Positions 8,938 through 18,003 of a stretch of 64,000 bases of DNA are shown here, one piece after another (within the stretch, counting starts at the first letter, position 1; every line of letters begins with the position of its first letter). The notes beneath the pieces are model-generated. The model did not search any database and had not been told where the DNA came from. It saw only the letters and a list, made by a program, of their open reading frames with translations. The stretch spans positions 57,572 through 121,571 of the forward strand of contig NZ_BBRX01000021.1 in NCBI RefSeq assembly GCF_000829675.1. The letters run 5' to 3'. A program made the translations under genes and the position numbers. The stretch is from Acinetobacter rudis. GTDB taxonomy: Bacteria; Pseudomonadota; Gammaproteobacteria; Pseudomonadales; Moraxellaceae.

Positions 8938-10296
8938 TTATAATAAGCTACTGTTATAATCCCCTGAATTTACGAAATTTATATAAGTTCCTTCTCCACT
9001 AACATGCCTATATGTGTGATACATTCCTGCCGGAATAAATACTGTTGCAGGGCTTTTTAAGATCTTTTTTTCACAGCCCAATATCACTTCAACGCACAGG
9101 CCTTCATAGTTCTCCTTATTGCCAAGAAATAAAAATACAGAGTCACAATTGTGTGTATGCCCATCAACATGACCTGGCATAGCAGGACTATTAGGGTGAT
9201 TAAATTTTCTAGCGATAAAATAATATGGACTAATTTCTAATAACCTTTTGTCAATCATGACATATCTGACCCCAGGCCCTTCTCTGTGGTGCTTCAACTC
9301 TGTAGCAGATTTTTCAAACGGAATCAGGAATAATTCTTTTTCAATAATTGGAGAATCATGAATAAATGTACTTTCTAGATTGAAATCGCTCGGTGTTAAA
9401 TAGTTATATGCATTATCATTTTTTGAAGCGGCTAATTGGTGTAGCCTAGAAACATGATTAAATGCATTTACTCCTACAATTGGACTCATTGGTGAAATTT
9501 TAATACGACTAAATATCTCTACTAATTTAGATATTTGGGGGATTTTGAGAATATTAAAACGATCTACATGGTTTTTCTTATATAAAAAATTAATCAATTG
9601 CAATGTATCAGTTATCCCTGCTCTTTCGCCTATCCCATTGCAACTTGTTGATATCCATTCAATTCCAGCATCTATTGCTGCCAAAGTATTTGCTAAAGAT
9701 AAGCCTAAATCATTATGAACATGATATTCAAAAGTTATATTTGGAAATTTTTTCACAAGTAAAGACAATGTATCATAGGTTTCTTTAGGTGATAATGCGC
9801 CGACACTATCTGAATAGCAGATACGGTCTGCTCCTGACCTACTTGCATAATTGATCATTTCAATAACATCAATAATCTCTGTTCTTGAAGCATCTTCAAT
9901 AGTCGCTCTAACATTCAGTTCTTTTGATTTTGAATATGTAATCGCTTGCGCAAACATATCTAAAACCTCTTGTTTTGATTTTCCTTTAAATTTAGTGGCC
10001 AGTGATATCTCATTTATAGAGGCGAATAAGCCAATCCACTTTGCACCCACTGCTATGGTTGCATCAATATCTTCTATTCTAGACCTTGCATGAGCAAGTA
10101 CAGGGACTTTTGCAGCGTTTATAATGGTCTTAACACGTAAAAATTCATCTGAAGATATTAATGGATGGCCAGCCTCTATCATATCAATACCTAAGGAACT
10201 AATTTCTTTAGATAAGATATAAGAATTATCCGCATTAAAGTTGCATTGCCGCGCCTGATTACCTTCTCTTAATGTACAATCAATTATTTTCACCAT
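8938..10296 (-). CDS. Homocitrate/2-isopropylmalate synthase-like (DRE-TIM) enzyme fused to a C-terminal cupin
   Basis: About 452 residues. The first ~300 are a DRE-TIM metallolyase barrel: IIDCTLREGNQ at the start, the metal-binding HxH in EYHVHNDLGLS, and NGIGERAG. This class condenses acetyl-CoA or another acyl-CoA with a 2-oxo acid. The usual LeuA-type regulatory domain is absent; instead residues ~370-452 form a cupin with GHTHNCDSVFLFLG and PAGMYHTY metal-site signatures. First gene of a four-gene operon, downstream of the separate citrate synthase unit. The ATG at 10296 fits the conserved beginning of the barrel better than an upstream TTG. Inference: it makes a branched hydroxy-acid building block. 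Related enzymes in phosphonate pathways show that such biosynthetic use is precedented. Confidence 0.85.
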   Translation of the reverse strand: MVKIIDCTLREGNQARQCNFNADNSYILSKEISSLGIDMIEAGHPLISSDEFLRVKTIINAAKVPVLAHARSRIEDIDATIAVGAKWIGLFASINEISLATKFKGKSKQEVLDMFAQAITYSKSKELNVRATIEDASRTEIIDVIEMINYASRSGADRICYSDSVGALSPKETYDTLSLLVKKFPNITFEYHVHNDLGLSLANTLAAIDAGIEWISTSCNGIGERAGITDTLQLINFLYKKNHVDRFNILKIPQISKLVEIFSRIKISPMSPIVGVNAFNHVSRLHQLAASKNDNAYNYLTPSDFNLESTFIHDSPIIEKELFLIPFEKSATELKHHREGPGVRYVMIDKRLLEISPYYFIARKFNHPNSPAMPGHVDGHTHNCDSVFLFLGNKENYEGLCVEVILGCEKKILKSPATVFIPAGMYHTYRHVSGEGTYINFVNSGDYNSSLL

Positions 10297-10311
10297 AGTT
10301 GTATCTACCAA

Positions 10312-10966
10312 GTTTAAATGATTTGTTTTATATTTTTATGAAAATCTTGTGGTTAACTACTATTGAATTCCATTTAAAATATTAAGAATTTTATTAAAAA
10401 CAAAGTTAAGTAAGTATGATGGATAAAGATTTAAACCCTTAAAGTCTAGTTTTGATTTCCTATTTTAGAGCGATGTTTGGTTTTTTTAATATAATTGAGC
10501 TGAATAAAAATAAATATACCTGTGTGTAATATTATGTTTTTAATTGTTTATTTTAAATATAACTGTTTGGTCGCATTAAATATTAAGTAATAATCTCGAT
10601 TAATTAAAAATATTAAATTTATTAAGCTGGTATTTTATTTTGAGTTTTTTTTGTTTTTGATTCTCTATATTTTTTATTTTTTTATAGAAAATAAATAATT
10701 TTTAAGGTAAACAGTAGCGTACTAAGAATCAATGTTTTTATCTTGATGATGCATATAGTTTTTATTGAGATAATTTGTGGTTTGAAGTTTTAAGTGGTGA
10801 CTAAGAGGCTCAATATTTTTTAATCTCATTAAACTCTCTATTTCATTGGATTTAACTTTTATATTAAATGATATAAATATATAAAAAGCCTAAATATAGA
10901 ATTATTTAGGCTTTTTAGTTTCAATCAAGAGCTTTATAGACTAATTTAGAAAATGGATAGCTCAAT
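10312..10966. other. Long AT-rich intergenic region with a strong terminator
   Basis: About 650 bases with no convincing open frame. A strong palindromic terminator (10883-10916) lies at the citrate-synthase end. The rest is very A/T-rich and should hold the promoter of the HMGL-cupin operon, but I could not pick out reliable promoter elements. Confidence 0.6.
10883..10916 (-). terminator. Rho-independent terminator after the citrate synthase gene
   Basis: AAAAAGCCTAAAT and ATTTAGGCTTTTT form a perfect 13-bp stem with an 8-base loop. The A and T runs at the ends make it work on both strands. It stands about 50 bases past the citrate synthase stop and separates that gene from the HMGL-cupin operon. 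Confidence 0.85.
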
Positions 10967-12058
10967 TTAGGTCATGGTATTGTTATTAGGTAGATTACCT
11001 ATATATTTTGATTGAGGCCTAATTAGACGTCCATACATTATTTGCTCTCTGGCGTGTGCTAACCAGCCCGCAACTCTGCCTGCAGCAAAAATAGCCGTAA
11101 AGTCAGCTCGATTAAAGCCCAAACTATCTAATAATAGCGCTGTATAAAACTCTACGTTTGTATGTAAAGGACGATTCGGCTTAGTTCTTTTGAGTACATC
11201 TAAAGCTGTTATTTCGATGAAATAAGCTAAATTTAATTTATTTTTATCGACAACAAAAGAATCATTTAAGCTTAGAAGTGCTTCTTTTAATGCATCCGCT
11301 CTAGGATCTCTCACTTTGTATATTCTGTGACCAAACCCCATCAGTCTTTCACCCTTCTTAAGTGTAGTTTCAAGCCACGGTAACGCATTTTCTTGACTGG
11401 ATATTTGATCAATCATATCTAAAACTGGACCTGGAGCACCTCCGTGTAATGGCCCTTTTAAAGCGCTTAAAGCTGCTATAACAGAGGATGTTAACCCCGC
11501 ATGAGTTGATGCTACAACACGACTCGTAAATGTTGATGCATTCAGTCCATGATCAATAATAGTGACCAAATATGTATTTAATGCTGTCGAATGAATTTCT
11601 GAGTAATCGAGTCCTGCTATTCGTAAAATATCAGTTGCATGGTTGATGTTTAGATCAGGGACAAGTAATTTTCTATGATTACGCTTTGAAATGAGTGCTG
11701 CGGTAAACACACCGATGGCTGCAATAAGTTTTATAGCAGTCTCAATATCATTTCCATCTTTAATTTTTGAAATTAATGTGCGAACTGCATCGACAATTGG
11801 CATTTCGGAAAGAAATACATCATTTGGTTCATAAAGGCTAAATACTTCTTTTCTTGCTTTTGCCAATAAAACTTTAATTTCATCATGAGTGTAGTTTATA
11901 TGAAAAAGATTTTTAAAAAGTTTTGATAATACCTCTTCAAACTCCAGTTTTACGATATCTTTTAAATTTTCACCCAAGATTATTAACTCACCATTATCAC
12001 CGTCAACATGAGACAACTTTGTTTCTGCTGCAATTGCATCATCCAAATCAATAGTCAT
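10967..12058 (-). CDS. Citrate synthase-family enzyme (citrate/2-methylcitrate synthase type)
   Basis: 363 residues, close to the shorter type-I citrate synthases. The two catalytic histidines are visible in LHGGAPGP and GFGHRIYKVRDPRADAL. The position of the usual catalytic aspartate (NVDFY) is occupied by glutamate, in TNVEFYTALLLDSLG, a variant I recall from actinobacterial citrate-synthase-like paralogues. The enzyme would condense acetyl- or propionyl-CoA with oxaloacetate or a related 2-oxo acid. It is transcribed alone, ended by a strong terminator, and lies between the two halves of the biosynthetic island, so it is unlikely to be the housekeeping GltA. A role in supplying a tricarboxylate precursor is inferred. 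The ATG is preceded by GGAGTATAAATA. Confidence 0.85.
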   Translation of the reverse strand: MTIDLDDAIAAETKLSHVDGDNGELIILGENLKDIVKLEFEEVLSKLFKNLFHINYTHDEIKVLLAKARKEVFSLYEPNDVFLSEMPIVDAVRTLISKIKDGNDIETAIKLIAAIGVFTAALISKRNHRKLLVPDLNINHATDILRIAGLDYSEIHSTALNTYLVTIIDHGLNASTFTSRVVASTHAGLTSSVIAALSALKGPLHGGAPGPVLDMIDQISSQENALPWLETTLKKGERLMGFGHRIYKVRDPRADALKEALLSLNDSFVVDKNKLNLAYFIEITALDVLKRTKPNRPLHTNVEFYTALLLDSLGFNRADFTAIFAAGRVAGWLAHAREQIMYGRLIRPQSKYIGNLPNNNTMT

Positions 12059-12587
12059 TATTTATACTCCATTTTCAGTTTCACTAAAAATTTCAATAAG
12101 ATTTTTAAATTAAAACAATGAAAAATATAAGCTTATTAAATACAATAGAAAAATTATTCATTGAATATATTTATTCTAAAGTTGAATTTGATCTTGTCAT
12201 AAAGAATTGCTGCATGCAATTAATGCGAAACCATAGTTGTTTTCAAATGGAAATAATACTTAATATTGAGTTTTAAATAATTTATTATTCTTGTTTAAGA
12301 TATTTTTAATAACAACGAATATATTTTAAAAATTTCATATTTTCTTTTATTTTATTGATTTATATTGTTACAATAATTTGAGTTTACTGATTCTGGAACT
12401 TGCTTTTTTATGTATTTTATCTCAATGAATGCTTATTTTTGATTTAGATATTATCTGAGATTTTCTATAACACATGAGCTAAATCTCATTGCAAATCATA
12501 ATTGGTTTTTCATTTTTTTGTTAAGCGATGTTTTCGAAAATATTTTTGATCCATTTATATATGGTTTTAATGCTAACTTGGATCAGG
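12059..12587. other. AT-rich intergenic region between the DMT exporter and citrate synthase genes
   Basis: About 530 bases with no supported gene. The right part adjoins the stop of the exporter gene and the left part is the leader of the citrate synthase gene. No clear hairpin terminator or operator was seen. Confidence 0.55.
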
Positions 12588-13493
12588 TTAAGTTTTTTTT
12601 GAGTCATAGCCAATAGAAACCATTGAAACGATAGTAATTAATGCGATGATAATAAAAATAAATGAATTAAATTGCATGTGATTGTTAATCAATTGAATAG
12701 AAAATACAGTCATTGGTGAAAGCGCTAATACAGTTGATACTGTTAATGGTGTAGCTAGCTCTATACCCTTTTGTAAAAAATAGAGCGAAGTACTCACGCC
12801 AATAAGTGAAACATATAAGATGATCAATAGAGTATTTCTATTTATAACTATATTATTTTGAAATGGTAATACAATAGAACAAATGATAATCAATAAAGGA
12901 AATCGCACAGATAAGAGTACGGAAGCTGGTATTTCTTTTATAGAAAACTGTTTAGAGATCAATACAGTAGCTGTAATACTTATGCTACACATAATTGCAA
13001 TAATTATCCCTAAAACCAATTCTGGACGGCTATATACATTATGGACACTATAAATGACTGTATAGAGTGATAAAGATATCGCTCCTATGAAGATGACAAA
13101 ATGACAATAACGTGTGACTAAACTGACAGGTTGATTTTTTATAAGCAAATAAATTGTCATACTCACAGGCCCAATGCCTTGTGTTAAGGTCACAGCGACA
13201 GAGGGTTCAAGGTATTTAACTGCTATAAAATAAAAAAGCCAATTAAAAACTGACAATAAATTTAATGCGATGAGCAAATACGGTTTAGAAAATAAAGAAT
13301 TATAAACGTGTCGGTGCTTTAAAAAACTGATGATAGCAAATACCATAGTCACAACAAAAAAACTCAATGCAACGATCAAAAAAACATTTACATTCAATAG
13401 CCAAGTATTCAGCATTACACTCTGTATTGATGCGATCAAAATATACATTAAAGTGCAAAAAACACCGATAAAATGCTCTTTTTTGTTCATCAT
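12588..13493 (-). CDS. EamA/DMT-family transporter
   Basis: 301 residues with ten hydrophobic helices in two five-helix repeats, the drug/metabolite transporter pattern; SVAVTLTQGIGPVSMTIYLL and ATPLTVSTVLALSPMTVFSI are the repeat-end loops. The ATG at 13493 follows the stop of the amidotransferase gene by five bases and has GGTGA before it; an upstream TTG overlapping that gene is less likely. It is the last gene of the ATP-grasp / adenylate ligase / AsnB operon, so export of the finished product and self-protection are reasonable inferences. Metabolite is unproven. Confidence 0.8.
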   Translation of the reverse strand: MMNKKEHFIGVFCTLMYILIASIQSVMLNTWLLNVNVFLIVALSFFVVTMVFAIISFLKHRHVYNSLFSKPYLLIALNLLSVFNWLFYFIAVKYLEPSVAVTLTQGIGPVSMTIYLLIKNQPVSLVTRYCHFVIFIGAISLSLYTVIYSVHNVYSRPELVLGIIIAIMCSISITATVLISKQFSIKEIPASVLLSVRFPLLIIICSIVLPFQNNIVINRNTLLIILYVSLIGVSTSLYFLQKGIELATPLTVSTVLALSPMTVFSIQLINNHMQFNSFIFIIIALITIVSMVSIGYDSKKT

Positions 13494-13498
13494 CAATT

Positions 13499-15328
13499 TC
13501 ACCAAGTATCAATAAATTGTTGATGCCACTTTTCGAGCATATATAGCGTCCATATGGCATAACTATGGCTATGCTTAAATTGCTTTATAAAAGCCCTCAT
13601 TTTATCAGGGTTAAAATATCCTCTTGATAATGATTGTTCACTGGTCAAAGTATCAATAATTGTATGTTTCATTAACGATACCATCCACTGTTCTATAGGT
13701 ACTGCCAACTCTTGTTTTTTACGATTAATTATATAGTCCGGGAGGTAACGTTTTGCGAGGCAGTACAATAGGTATTTTTCTTTATCTTTATTAAGTTTTA
13801 AGTGAGCGGGTAAGTTACTCCCAAATGCAATAACCTCTTTATCTAAAAATGGGATGCGAACCTCTAGGGAGTTTGCCATGGAGGCGATATCGACTTTAAC
13901 CATTTGTGCTTCTTGCATCCAATGATTGAAGTCATATTCCATCGCAGATGAAAGCTGATCTTTATGCGCTTCAAGCTCATATTTATAGCTCTCTAAGCCT
14001 AATTCGTTGCTCTTTTGCAATAATTGTTGCTTTAATTTTTTGCTATACAGTTCTTGGCGCAACGCCCTGCTCACGCCATCTGTTAATAATGTTTGATAGA
14101 ATGTTGGGAATTCATCTTGTTTCCAATTTCGATCTATAACACCTACTTTGCGTGGCAGATTATATTGAACTGGTAAATGAGGAAAAGTATTCACCAGCTC
14201 GTAACGCGCATAGCCACCAAAAAGTTCATCGGCACCATCTCCGCCTAATACGACCTTGACATGTTTAGAGGCCAATTGATACATAAAATGGCTTGCTATA
14301 GAAGATGGAAATGCAAATGGTTCACCAAAATGGCAAATTAGGTCATGTGCAGCCTCAAGTGCCTTTGGTGCTGTAATTATATAATCATAGTGCTCAGTAC
14401 CCAGATCTTGAGCTAAGCGTTTTGAATAATCCAACTCGTTAAAACTCGTTTCATGAAAACCAACCGCGAAAGTTTTTAATTGATGTTGTTTTCTTTGCCT
14501 CAAGGCTATAGCTGTTATTAGACTTGAATCTAATCCTCCGCTAAGCATCGTGCCAATAGGTACTTCAGCCATAAGACGTTTTGCAACAGCTTGATTCAAA
14601 TATTCATCTATTTCATTTACCCATTGTGTCAGTGTCTTGTTATCTTCCCTTGATTGATAGTTAACTTGCCAATGTTGATATAGACTTTCATTTCCGCGCT
14701 TAAAACTGACGCTACATCCTGCTGGTACTTTATGAATGTTGTTAAAAATACAACGATCGCTTGGAACGACTCGAAAACACATATAATAATCTAATGCGAC
14801 GAGATCAATACTGCGCTGGATACTACAATCTTTGAGTAATGAGGTTAGCTCTGATGAAAAACTTAAGATTCCATTGCGAAATGAATAGAACAGTGGCTTT
14901 TTACCTGCAGGATCCCGTGCTAATAGGACGATATCTTCTTTATTGTCATAAATAGCCAAAGCAAACATTCCATCAAGCCTTTGATAAAAGTTTTTACCAT
15001 AGAGCTGATATAAATTAACGATCACCTCAGCATCAGACTCTGTTTTAAATTGAAATCCTTTTGATATAAGTTCAGAGCGTAAAGCTCGGTAATTATAGAT
15101 TTCACCATTAAATACTAAAATATAGCGACCATCGTTGCTGTAACAAGGTTGTTGTCCATTCACCAAAGCAATAATTTTTAAACGTCGCATTCCTATACTA
15201 ATATGATCTTTACAGTAAACCCCTTGTTGATCAGGTCCTCGATGCTTTAGTGCATCTAACATTAAAGACAATGTGTAAGGTGATACTGGTTGACGATTAA
15301 AATTAATAACTCCTGCAATACCACACAT
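13499..15328 (-). CDS. Glutamine-hydrolysing asparagine synthetase-like amidotransferase
   Basis: 609 residues with a complete AsnB architecture: N-terminal MCGIAG cysteine, HRGPD, FNGEIYNY, DGMFALAIYD and RDPAGKKPLFY in the glutaminase half, and MLSGGLDSS and GGDGADELFGGY in the ATP-pyrophosphatase half. All catalytic motifs are intact. Housekeeping asparagine synthesis is possible, but its place inside a four-gene operon after an ATP-grasp ligase and an adenylate-forming ligase suggests amidation of a pathway acid. In the dapdiamide pathway an enzyme of this type (DdaH, as I recall) converts a fumaroyl- to a fumaramoyl-diaminopropionate. GAGG lies in front of the ATG; the upstream ligase gene ends 23 bases earlier. 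Confidence 0.9.
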   Translation of the reverse strand: MCGIAGVINFNRQPVSPYTLSLMLDALKHRGPDQQGVYCKDHISIGMRRLKIIALVNGQQPCYSNDGRYILVFNGEIYNYRALRSELISKGFQFKTESDAEVIVNLYQLYGKNFYQRLDGMFALAIYDNKEDIVLLARDPAGKKPLFYSFRNGILSFSSELTSLLKDCSIQRSIDLVALDYYMCFRVVPSDRCIFNNIHKVPAGCSVSFKRGNESLYQHWQVNYQSREDNKTLTQWVNEIDEYLNQAVAKRLMAEVPIGTMLSGGLDSSLITAIALRQRKQHQLKTFAVGFHETSFNELDYSKRLAQDLGTEHYDYIITAPKALEAAHDLICHFGEPFAFPSSIASHFMYQLASKHVKVVLGGDGADELFGGYARYELVNTFPHLPVQYNLPRKVGVIDRNWKQDEFPTFYQTLLTDGVSRALRQELYSKKLKQQLLQKSNELGLESYKYELEAHKDQLSSAMEYDFNHWMQEAQMVKVDIASMANSLEVRIPFLDKEVIAFGSNLPAHLKLNKDKEKYLLYCLAKRYLPDYIINRKKQELAVPIEQWMVSLMKHTIIDTLTSEQSLSRGYFNPDKMRAFIKQFKHSHSYAIWTLYMLEKWHQQFIDTW

Positions 15329-15351
15329 AAATTTTCCTCATTCATAGCACA

Positions 15352-16524
15352 TCAATAACGACGTTTACTGATATTTATATTTATTTCCTTTTCATCCACA
15401 CACTGAATAAGAATGTTTTGGACAAGCCCAGAAGAGATCATTTGAGCAACATCTGGGTTTTTAGCTAACAAGTCATGCTTAATATTTTTAATTATTGACA
15501 TCGGAATGATTGATTTTGTTGCAATACGAATGGCTAATCTTCCACTTTGGTCATCAAGGTCAAAGTTGTGATACGGTAAATTTTTAGCCATAACATCATT
15601 AATATCACTCAGATGAATTCGCTCTCCATGCTTGAACTCATTGGAAAACCTTCCGAGACAACGTTGAAACGTATAAATTGTACGATCCTTGAGTTTTTTA
15701 TATGAAAATCCCTCAATTAAATCATTGCTGACAAATCGAACCGCTGGAAAGTATTCACGAGCAAAAGAAGTGAGTAATAAAATACCTCCCCTCCCTTGAT
15801 AGTTTGAATCAGGGTAAATACTTTGTACTGGTACTACTTCTGGTAAAATATATGGATCGAACTGATAATGCCCATATAAATGATTAAAATGAGCAATAGA
15901 ACCGATTTCAATGCTGCCATAAAGATCAAGTATTTGTGTTTGGTCAATATTAAAAAAATCTGCTATTTTTCTTTGCCAAACCTGACTAGCGACATCACCT
16001 AGTGTGATAATTTTCTTCGGTTGGAAATTAAGTTTTCCAGTCGCAATGAGCCTATCGAGAATCATTGGCATAGTAAAAAATATTTCGGGTTGGAAGCTGT
16101 TTAGCACATTAATGTGTTGGTCAATTGGTTGAGTAAAGTTTATTAATTCAACATTGCAGCCCATCATTTCAAAGATTTGACCAGCAGTAGCAGCTGCATG
16201 CCCTGTACCTAAATCAGCGCATGCGCGAGTATTCATGCCACCACAGAAATGACCAATAACAGCTAATCTTTGTTGTAGATAATGATGCTGATCTTTTTCA
16301 GAATATAGAATGCTCTTAGGCTTTCCAGTTGTAGTGCCAGAGGTAAAATAACGATGGTAAGAAGAAAAATTTATATTTGCATGGTAATAATGCTGAGTTA
16401 ATATTTTTTCTGTCATCAATGGCAATGATTCTATACGAGAGTAATCTATTTTCTTATTTCTAAGTAATTTTAAATACCAAGGAAAATCGATACTATATTG
16501 ATTTATCAATAGTTCTAGATTCAT
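15352..16524 (-). CDS. Compact adenylate-forming ligase (PaaK/LuxE-like)
   Basis: 390 residues. The phosphate-binding loop YFTSGTTTGKPKSI near residue 63 and the later DLYGSIEIGSIAHF segment identify an AMP-forming acyl ligase. It is shorter than standard ~500-residue adenylation domains and most like the phenylacetate-CoA-ligase/LuxE branch. There is no fused carrier domain. It would activate an acid as acyl-AMP for direct transfer to an amine. The gene begins one base after the ATP-grasp gene and is followed by the amidotransferase gene, so the three act together. A fumaroyl- or other dicarboxyl-AMP ligase for diaminopropionate, as DdaG does in the dapdiamide pathway, is the leading guess; substrate not shown by sequence. 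Confidence 0.8.
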   Translation of the reverse strand: MNLELLINQYSIDFPWYLKLLRNKKIDYSRIESLPLMTEKILTQHYYHANINFSSYHRYFTSGTTTGKPKSILYSEKDQHHYLQQRLAVIGHFCGGMNTRACADLGTGHAAATAGQIFEMMGCNVELINFTQPIDQHINVLNSFQPEIFFTMPMILDRLIATGKLNFQPKKIITLGDVASQVWQRKIADFFNIDQTQILDLYGSIEIGSIAHFNHLYGHYQFDPYILPEVVPVQSIYPDSNYQGRGGILLLTSFAREYFPAVRFVSNDLIEGFSYKKLKDRTIYTFQRCLGRFSNEFKHGERIHLSDINDVMAKNLPYHNFDLDDQSGRLAIRIATKSIIPMSIIKNIKHDLLAKNPDVAQMISSGLVQNILIQCVDEKEININISKRRY

Positions 16525-16525
16525 G

Positions 16526-17812
16526 TTATTCCCCTTGGTAAGCGACTAGATTTTTTTGGAAAAACTCTTTTTCTAATTTACGAATTTCTGCAATTGTTTT
16601 ATTTAATAAATAGATATTAGCTCTGATAACAATCACCAAACCTGGTGAGCTGATCAGATCTTTAGTTTCTTGTTGAATATCTCCTGCTTTATAGTGGTAA
16701 TTAACACTAATTACCCCCTCGATAGAAATAAAAAACGCTTCTGGTGAGCGACGTAATTGACCTTTAAATGGGGAAATTAAGTAAACATAGGCTGCGCACT
16801 GACGACTACTTAAGTCACGGCGAAATAGCATGTCATGATGGAATAATTTTGGCTGTAAAACCGCTTGCAATAATTTACCAATCTGAGAATGTCCTAAGCA
16901 CTCTTCAATCACATAAGGGTCTGCACCACCTGCGACTCGAGCGCCAATCTCAATTAACACAGGTCCATCTATGGTCATCATGACTTCTGCATGAAATGCC
17001 CCATTCTCTATACCGAGTGCCTGACATACTTGTGTCGTGTATACCGTTAAACTACTGAACTTGGCACTTTCCTCATGCAAAAGGTACTGCGTTTCATAGA
17101 TAGGGACGTCTTTACGATATTGTTTTGTTGATTGCCATAACTCGGTAAAAAAATATTTCCCTTCACAGGCAACCCCGTTAACCACAAATTCTTCACCCAG
17201 CAGAAATGCTTGGGATAATACTGCTTGATTGGGCTGACCGAAAATATCTTTACTCAATAAAATAGAATCAAATGCCTCAAAACATTGTGTGATGTTATGG
17301 CAAATAAAAACATGGTCTGTGCCAGCACTTTGCACTGGTTTTAATACAACTGGCCATTGACCATGTTTAGTTAACCAATGCCGTAATCTATCCTTACGTG
17401 AAATCAATTGTTGTTTTATTGAGGCCACACCGCAATCACCAAGTCGTTCTTGCATCAAAAATTTATTACGTCTGGCTTCTGAAAGTTTAAACTGATTGCT
17501 AAAAGGAAGATTCAGTACATGATTAAGGTAATCTGCAAGTGCAACTCCGCTCTCACTTCCTGCTAATACAGCTTTAATGTTGAAATCTTTTAAATTATTT
17601 ACAAGTTTTTCTAGATTACCATCAAAAATAATATGCTTATCACTTCGAGAAATTGCCAACTGATTATCTGCATAGAATATTTCTGCTAAAAATAATGACT
17701 GGATATGCAAGCAGTAATATCCTAGAGACTGAAATGCTGGAATTAAATTTTTACCTCCTGACCAAGCATCAACAAGTACGATAATTTCTTTATTATTTAT
17801 AATCGACATCAT
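16526..17812 (-). CDS. ATP-grasp amide ligase
   Basis: 428 residues. The ATP-grasp core is clear: NKFLMQERLGDCGV in the pre-ATP region, WPVVLKPVQSAGTDHV in the nucleotide lobe, GEEFVVNGVACEGKYFF, and the metal/ATP-binding end LIEIGARVAGGADPYV. It resembles carboxylate-amine ligases such as the dapdiamide enzyme DdaF and the butirosin enzyme BtrJ, which join an amino acid to an acyl-aminoacid. The first gene after the diaminopropionate genes (190 bases away), one base before the adenylate ligase. It probably forms the peptide bond between an acylated diaminopropionate and another amino acid. Two tandem ATGs exist (17812 and 17809); GGAG spacing slightly favours the second. Confidence 0.85.
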   Translation of the reverse strand: MMSIINNKEIIVLVDAWSGGKNLIPAFQSLGYYCLHIQSLFLAEIFYADNQLAISRSDKHIIFDGNLEKLVNNLKDFNIKAVLAGSESGVALADYLNHVLNLPFSNQFKLSEARRNKFLMQERLGDCGVASIKQQLISRKDRLRHWLTKHGQWPVVLKPVQSAGTDHVFICHNITQCFEAFDSILLSKDIFGQPNQAVLSQAFLLGEEFVVNGVACEGKYFFTELWQSTKQYRKDVPIYETQYLLHEESAKFSSLTVYTTQVCQALGIENGAFHAEVMMTIDGPVLIEIGARVAGGADPYVIEECLGHSQIGKLLQAVLQPKLFHHDMLFRRDLSSRQCAAYVYLISPFKGQLRRSPEAFFISIEGVISVNYHYKAGDIQQETKDLISSPGLVIVIRANIYLLNKTIAEIRKLEKEFFQKNLVAYQGE

Positions 17813-18003
17813 ACAGCTCCTTACTGAAACTTATTGTCACTATGATGGGATTTAGCCATTGTTAGAAATATGCTGAATAAGTTTTTAAACGCTCATTCTA
17901 ATCCATATGACTAAATAATCTTATTTAACCGATCTTTTAAGAAAAAATTTGAAAACACCAATGAATTGATTATTTTTTACTTAAGCAACTGCTTGATATA
18001 TTG

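Noticed and set aside
10312..10966. Small ORFs in the AT-rich spacer
   Set aside because: Very short frames without ribosome-binding sites or family features; low-complexity sequence.
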